In this document: piece after piece, positions 14,653-18,348 of the stretch
How the letters are laid out: each line of letters opens with the position of its first letter
Position numbering within the stretch: the first letter of the stretch is position 1
From: Acuticoccus sp039189655
Lineage (GTDB): Bacteria; Pseudomonadota; Alphaproteobacteria; Rhizobiales; Amorphaceae
DNA: 18,348 bases
Assembly: GCA_039189655.1 (NCBI GenBank)
Contig: JBCCYN010000105.1
Span: forward strand, 1-18,348
Reading direction: 5' to 3'
Translations under genes and position numbers: made by a program
The notes under the pieces: model-generated
Seen by the model: the letters and a program-made list of their open reading frames with translations, nothing else
The model's database searches: none
Told to the model about the DNA's origin: nothing

Positions 14653-15513
14653 ATGCACGTTAAAGCGCGCGTCGAACGCGCTCTCAGGCGGCACCTCAAT
14701 GGCCGCGATAAGCCCTACGATTTAGGTGAGGCGATGCGTTATGCGCTGTTCCCAGGCGGTGCCCGGGTGCGGCCATCTTTCGCGTTGGGCGTCGCCATGG
14801 CGTGCGGCGATGACCGGCCCACGGTGACCGATGCGGTGGGGGCGGCAGTGGAATTCTTGCACTGCGCGTCCCTCGTCCACGACGACCTTCCCTGTTTCGA
14901 CGATGCCCATGAGCGGCGCGGCAAACCATCCGTTCACGCCCGTTTTGGCGAGGCGACGGCCCTCCTCGTGGGGGACGGTCTCATCATGCTGGCGTTCCAG
15001 ACCATTGCCGACGCCGCACCGGCGGCCGGCGACCGTCTCGGCCCGATCCTGCGCATCGTCAGCGACAGTGCCGGCATGCCCCGCGGCCTCGTCTCCGGCC
15101 AGGCTATGGAGAGCGAAGAGGCGTGCATGATCCCGGCCTACCACGCGGCAAAGACCGGCGCTCTGTTTGAAGCTGCGGCGGCGGGGGGTGCCATTGCCGC
15201 CGGCGGCGACGTTGAAATTTGGCGCGAGGTGGGCGCGAAACTGGGCGAGGCCTACCAGATCGCCGACGACATTCACGACCGCGCCGGCACCAATGGCGCG
15301 CTGGGAAAACCAACGGGACAAGACGAGCGGTTCGGGCGGCCCAACAGTGTGGATGAGCACGGCCTTCAGGGCGCTGTGAGGGTGCTGAAGCGGCTCATCG
15401 CTGAGACCGTCGAGGCCGTCCCCGACAACGCCGAAGCCGCGTCATTAAGGGCTCTTATCGGCGCCCAAACCGAGCGATTTGTCCCGAAAGACCTCGTGAC
15501 GGCAGCAGCCTGA
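14653..15513 (+). CDS. crtE: CrtE, geranylgeranyl diphosphate synthase
   Basis: Trans-prenyltransferase that builds C20 geranylgeranyl diphosphate from C5 units, the precursor of phytoene and of the bacteriochlorophyll ester tail. The 286-residue product shows FPGGARVRP at 33-41 and the first aspartate-rich motif VHDDLPCFDDAHERRGKPS (75-93, with D77, D78, D83, D84). KTGALFEAA follows near 167, and the second aspartate-rich motif is QIADDIHD at 202-209. The ATG at 14653 has no clear ribosome site in front of it, but the N-terminus fits the family. It starts the rightward crtE-crtF run and its last codons run directly into crtF. Confidence 0.96.
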   Translation: MHVKARVERALRRHLNGRDKPYDLGEAMRYALFPGGARVRPSFALGVAMACGDDRPTVTDAVGAAVEFLHCASLVHDDLPCFDDAHERRGKPSVHARFGEATALLVGDGLIMLAFQTIADAAPAAGDRLGPILRIVSDSAGMPRGLVSGQAMESEEACMIPAYHAAKTGALFEAAAAGGAIAAGGDVEIWREVGAKLGEAYQIADDIHDRAGTNGALGKPTGQDERFGRPNSVDEHGLQGAVRVLKRLIAETVEAVPDNAEAASLRALIGAQTERFVPKDLVTAAA

Positions 15514-16622
15514 CGGCCTTCGGCGAGCGCATTTACGAGAACGTTGCGCGCTTTCGCGATCGCCTCGTCACAAACCCCGCATTCCACCGGGCGATCCAGG
15601 CAGTTCCGTTCGCACGGCTCGTTGCCACGGTGCACACACGGGCAACGTTCAACCTCGTGGCCGGGTTCGTCTACGCCCAAACCCTTTCCGCCATGGTCTC
15701 CCTTGACCTATTCACCCGCCTTTCAAAGGGACCGGTAAATAGCGAAACCATCGCCCGCGAATCAGGGCTGACCGTGCGTTCCGTCGAGGTGATCATGACC
15801 GCCGCCCATGCCATTGGGCTCGTGGATCGGCGCAGGCTGGGCTGGGGTCTTGCCCTCAAGGGCGCTGCCTTGGTGGGCCGCGGCGGTATCGCCGAGATGG
15901 TGGTGCACCACACCCATCTATACGCCGACCTTGCCGACCCGTTGGCGCTACTACGCGGCGAAGGCCCCCAGGAACTGCGCGCCTTCTGGACCTACGCCTG
16001 CGGCGGAAAGTCCGGGGAAGGCGATCCTGGCCCCTATTCGCGCCTGATGGCGGCATCCCAGGAGTTTGTCGCCGACGCAGTCCTCCACAACCGCGTCTTC
16101 AGGGATGCTCGCCACCTAGTGGATCTTGGTGGCGGGGCGGGTGCCTTCGCCGTGGCGGCGCTGAAGTGTCATGAAAAGTTGACAGTCACCGTTGCCGACC
16201 GCGCCGATGTGGTGCCGATGGCCGAAGCAACCCTTGCGGCCGCCCACCTTGAAGAGCGAGGCCAAACTGCCACGGTCGACTTCTTTTCCGGCGGGCTTTC
16301 CTTCGACGCTGACACCATCACCCTCGTTCGCATCCTCCACGACCATGAAGATGACGCCGTGGCCCAATTGTTGGCGCGGCTTGCCCGCGGCTCGCCGTCG
16401 GCCCGCCTGGTCGTGGTGGAACCCATGGCGGACCGGCGCCGCCCCACGGGCATCGACGCCTATTTCCCCTGGTATTTTATGGCCATGGGTCAGGGCAGGC
16501 TGCGCACGTTCGAAGAAATTCGCGCGGCCCTCCACGCCGCCGGATATGGGCGCGTGAAGCGCTTGAAATCGCGCAATCCCACCCTTGTCAGTTGTGCCGT
16601 AGCGACGGTCCAATCCGTTTGA
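15510..16622 (+). CDS. crtF: CrtF, hydroxyneurosporene O-methyltransferase
   Basis: S-adenosylmethionine-dependent methyltransferase that methylates the tertiary hydroxyl made by CrtC. The frame from CTG 15510 gives 370 residues. The SAM-binding motif HLVDLGGGAGAFAVAA is at about 202-217, with EPMADRR and YFMAMGQGRLRTFEE, typical of plant-type O-methyltransferases, near the C-terminus. The first normal start is GTG 15630, but the 40 codons before it (RFRDRLVTNPAFHRAIQAVP, then FARLV) match the usual CrtF N-terminus. The frame is open upstream with no ATG, GTG or TTG. CTG 15510 shares CTGA with the crtE stop, the same overlap geometry used elsewhere in the window. ATT 15531 is the other option. 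The TGA at 16620-16622 lies inside the bchC -35 box. Confidence 0.93.
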   Translation: MTAFGERIYENVARFRDRLVTNPAFHRAIQAVPFARLVATVHTRATFNLVAGFVYAQTLSAMVSLDLFTRLSKGPVNSETIARESGLTVRSVEVIMTAAHAIGLVDRRRLGWGLALKGAALVGRGGIAEMVVHHTHLYADLADPLALLRGEGPQELRAFWTYACGGKSGEGDPGPYSRLMAASQEFVADAVLHNRVFRDARHLVDLGGGAGAFAVAALKCHEKLTVTVADRADVVPMAEATLAAAHLEERGQTATVDFFSGGLSFDADTITLVRILHDHEDDAVAQLLARLARGSPSARLVVVEPMADRRRPTGIDAYFPWYFMAMGQGRLRTFEEIRAALHAAGYGRVKRLKSRNPTLVSCAVATVQSV

Positions 16623-16650
16623 CAAGCCTTGCTGTCAATGTAACATGACA
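16619..16650 (+). promoter_or_regulatory. bchC promoter with a perfect PpsR (CrtJ) operator
   Basis: TTGACA at 16619-16624 is a consensus -35 box, and TAACAT at 16641-16646 is a reasonable -10 after 16 bases. TGTCAATGTAACATGACA (16633-16650) fits TGT-N12-ACA exactly with 5-bp inverted arms TGTCA/TGACA and covers the -10 box, as expected for an aerobic repressor. A second inverted pair, GACAC (16647-16651) and GTGTC (16661-16665), follows. In Rhodobacter the bchC promoter carries paired PpsR sites. Confidence 0.75.
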
Positions 16651-16735
16651 CTGGTGACATGTGTCGCATCTCGTCTCGAGGTGTGGGGCGTGGCGCCAAG
16701 ACAGCAGCCAGCAAACACGCTGCGCGAAGGGTGGT

Positions 16736-17662
16736 ATGGAAGCGCTCGCGATCATTCTCGATAAACCGCGGTCGATTTCATTTACGCCGGTCGTCCTCAG
16801 CGACCCGGCACCCCAAGCTGTTGTGGTGGAGACTCGCTTCAGCGGGATCAGTTCAGGCACCGAGCGTCTTTTGTACACGGGCGAGATGCCTGACTTTCCG
16901 GGCATGGGCTATCCCCTCGTGCCGGGGTACGAGAGCGTCGGCCGCGTCATTGAATCAGGTGCACCAGAACTGCGTCCGGGCGATGCGGTGTTCGTGCCGG
17001 GCGCTCGCTGCTATTGCGATGTGCGGGCCCTTTTTGGCGGGAGCGCCAGCACACTCCATTCGCCCGCCGACCGTCTCCATAAGATCGACGACGCGACGCC
17101 AGACATGACGCTGTTCGCGTTGGCGGCCACGGCGCACCATGCCATCGCCGTGGGCGGTGCGCCGAACCTCGTCATGGGCCATGGTGCCCTCGGTCAGCTC
17201 ATCGCCCGCGTCACTGCGGCGCTCGGACACCCGCATCCCAGGGTGCACGAGGTGAACGAGAAGCGAGCCCAGTGCGAGGACTATGAGGTCGTTCATCCGG
17301 AGGCGGATGATAGGAGCGACTACCGGGTGGTGATGGACGCCACCGGCGATGATGCGGTGCTCGATACGGCCATTGCCCGGATCGCCCCCGGTGGGCGAAT
17401 CACGCTGGCGGGCTTTTATTCGGCTCGCCTCTCATTCCCCTTCCCGGCCGCCTTCATGCGCGAAGCCTCGATCACCGTCGCGGCCCAATGGCTCCCGGCC
17501 GACATGGCTGCAGTCCGCGGGCTCCTCGATGCCGGCCGCCTCTCCTTTGAGGGGCTCGTGACCCACCAAGCGAAAGCATCGGATAGCGCCACCGCCTACC
17601 CGATCGCGTTTGAAGATCCTGACTGTCTGAAGATGGCCCTCAACTGGGGAAGCAACCCGTGA
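16736..17662 (+). CDS. bchC: BchC, 3-hydroxyethyl bacteriochlorophyllide a dehydrogenase
   Basis: Oxidises the 3-hydroxyethyl group of the bacteriochlorin ring to the 3-acetyl group, a late bacteriochlorophyll a step. The 308-residue product is a medium-chain dehydrogenase-like protein. It shows FSGISSGTERLLYTGEMPDF near 35-54, MGYPLVPGYESVGRV at 57-71, RPGDAVFVPGARCY, and a nucleotide loop GHGALGQLIARV at 148-159. No structural-zinc cysteine cluster is seen, as in known BchC. The start at ATG 16736 follows AAGGG by about 6 bases and matches the family. An in-frame GTG at 16661 would add 25 unsupported residues. The TGA overlaps the bchX GTG as GTGA. Confidence 0.96.
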   Translation: MEALAIILDKPRSISFTPVVLSDPAPQAVVVETRFSGISSGTERLLYTGEMPDFPGMGYPLVPGYESVGRVIESGAPELRPGDAVFVPGARCYCDVRALFGGSASTLHSPADRLHKIDDATPDMTLFALAATAHHAIAVGGAPNLVMGHGALGQLIARVTAALGHPHPRVHEVNEKRAQCEDYEVVHPEADDRSDYRVVMDATGDDAVLDTAIARIAPGGRITLAGFYSARLSFPFPAAFMREASITVAAQWLPADMAAVRGLLDAGRLSFEGLVTHQAKASDSATAYPIAFEDPDCLKMALNWGSNP

Positions 17663-18348
17663 CCGAGCTTCACACCCGCGCCGACCATCAAAGCGACTAT
17701 GACGAACGGCTCTCCGTCGAGGCTTCGATGGAGCCCGACCCCATAGAGCCGGCGGAGGTCAAGAAAGAGACCCAGATCATCGCCATCTACGGCAAGGGCG
17801 GGATCGGCAAGTCGTTCACGCTGTCGAACCTTTCCTACATGATGGCGCAGCAGAACAAAAAAGTGCTGCTCATCGGGTGCGATCCCAAGTCCGATACCAC
17901 GTCGCTTTTATTTGGCGGCAAGAGCTGTCCCACGATCATCGAGACGTCGACCAAGAAGAAACTCGCCGGTGAAGAAGTGGAGATCGGCGACGTGTGCTTT
18001 GTGCGCGACGGGGTCTACGCCATGGAACTGGGTGGGCCGGAGGTCGGTCGTGGCTGCGGTGGTCGCGGCATCATTCACGGCTTCGAACTCTTGGAAAAGC
18101 TCGGCTTCCATGAGTGGGACTTTGACTACGTCCTCCTCGACTTCCTGGGAGACGTGGTGTGCGGCGGCTTCGGTCTACCCATCGCTCGGGACATGTGCCA
18201 AAAAGTCATCGTCGTCGGCTCCAACGATCTTCAGTCGCTCTACGTGGCGAACAACGTTTGCTCAGCGGTCCAATACTTTAGGAAGCTGGGCGGTAACGTT
18301 GGCGTTGCCGGCATGGTCATCAACAAGGATGACGGCACCGGCGAGGCG
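17659..18348 (+). CDS. bchX: BchX, chlorophyllide a reductase iron protein subunit (3'-truncated)
   Basis: NifH-like ATP-dependent reductase that passes electrons to BchY-BchZ, which reduces ring B of chlorophyllide a. The first 230 codons are present and the gene runs off the window; full proteins are about 330 residues. After a variable acidic N-terminus come Walker A YGKGGIGKS (44-52), GCDPKSDTTSLLFGG, switch and iron-sulfur ligand Cys133 in GPEVGRGCGGRGI, Cys168 in DFLGDVVCGGFG, and SNDLQSLYVANNVCSA. The conserved C133 and C168 hold the 4Fe-4S cluster between two subunits. It starts at GTG 17659, coupled to bchC. bchY and bchZ are expected next. Confidence 0.97.
   Translation, partial: MTELHTRADHQSDYDERLSVEASMEPDPIEPAEVKKETQIIAIYGKGGIGKSFTLSNLSYMMAQQNKKVLLIGCDPKSDTTSLLFGGKSCPTIIETSTKKKLAGEEVEIGDVCFVRDGVYAMELGGPEVGRGCGGRGIIHGFELLEKLGFHEWDFDYVLLDFLGDVVCGGFGLPIARDMCQKVIVVGSNDLQSLYVANNVCSAVQYFRKLGGNVGVAGMVINKDDGTGEA

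Noticed and set aside
1..18348. tRNA, rRNA, CRISPR array, insertion sequence or transposase
   Set aside because: I looked for tRNA T-loop patterns, evenly spaced direct repeats and transposase motifs and saw none.

Overview
The window is high-GC DNA from a bacteriochlorophyll-containing alphaproteobacterium: a purple non-sulfur or aerobic anoxygenic phototroph with spheroidene/spirilloxanthin-type carotenoids. The evidence is the right half, which carries the gene order tspO, crtC, crtD, crtE, crtF, bchC, bchX known from Rhodobacter-type photosynthesis gene clusters. A fused ispDF and a dusB-ntrB-ntrC cluster fit the same class. I cannot name the genus.

Region 1 (1-3365, + strand) is four ORFs joined by 4-base stop/start overlaps. 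The first is cut by the window edge and unrecognised. The next two look like divergent GT-B glycosyltransferases. The last is a small protein with two copies of a ~35-residue Tyr/His/Gly repeat often seen beside surface-glycan glycosyltransferases. A glycan role is inference. Region 2 (3366-5851) holds cysS on the - strand with a possible terminator, a 58-residue exported or membrane-anchored peptide with a good ribosome site behind an unusual nested inverted repeat, a YqaE/Pmp3 membrane peptide on the - strand, and about 315 bases of non-coding sequence.

Region 3 (5852-9378, - strand) is dusB-ntrB-ntrC, a compact nitrogen-control operon. Region 4 (9491-11197, + strand) has bifunctional ispDF, which makes isoprenoid precursors, and a stand-alone CinA C-terminal (PncC-type) amidase.

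Region 5 (11367-18348) is the edge of the photosynthesis cluster. tspO is followed by an unlabelled 36-residue single-span microprotein. Its stop codon is the first base triplet of a 104-base palindromic repeat with terminal inverted repeats. crtD and crtC run leftward, and crtE, crtF, bchC and bchX run rightward. The crtD/crtE gap has a near-match to a PpsR/CrtJ operator over a -35 hexamer. The bchC promoter has a perfect TGT-N12-ACA operator, with its -35 box overlapping the crtF stop codon. bchX runs off the right end.

Functionally, ispDF feeds the C5 precursor pathway, CrtE makes geranylgeranyl diphosphate for carotenoids and the bacteriochlorophyll tail, CrtC/CrtD/CrtF act late in carotenoid synthesis, and BchX/BchC act in sequence on the bacteriochlorin ring. 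Both crtC and crtF lack a normal start codon where family conservation says the protein should begin, so default gene calls there will probably be wrong.
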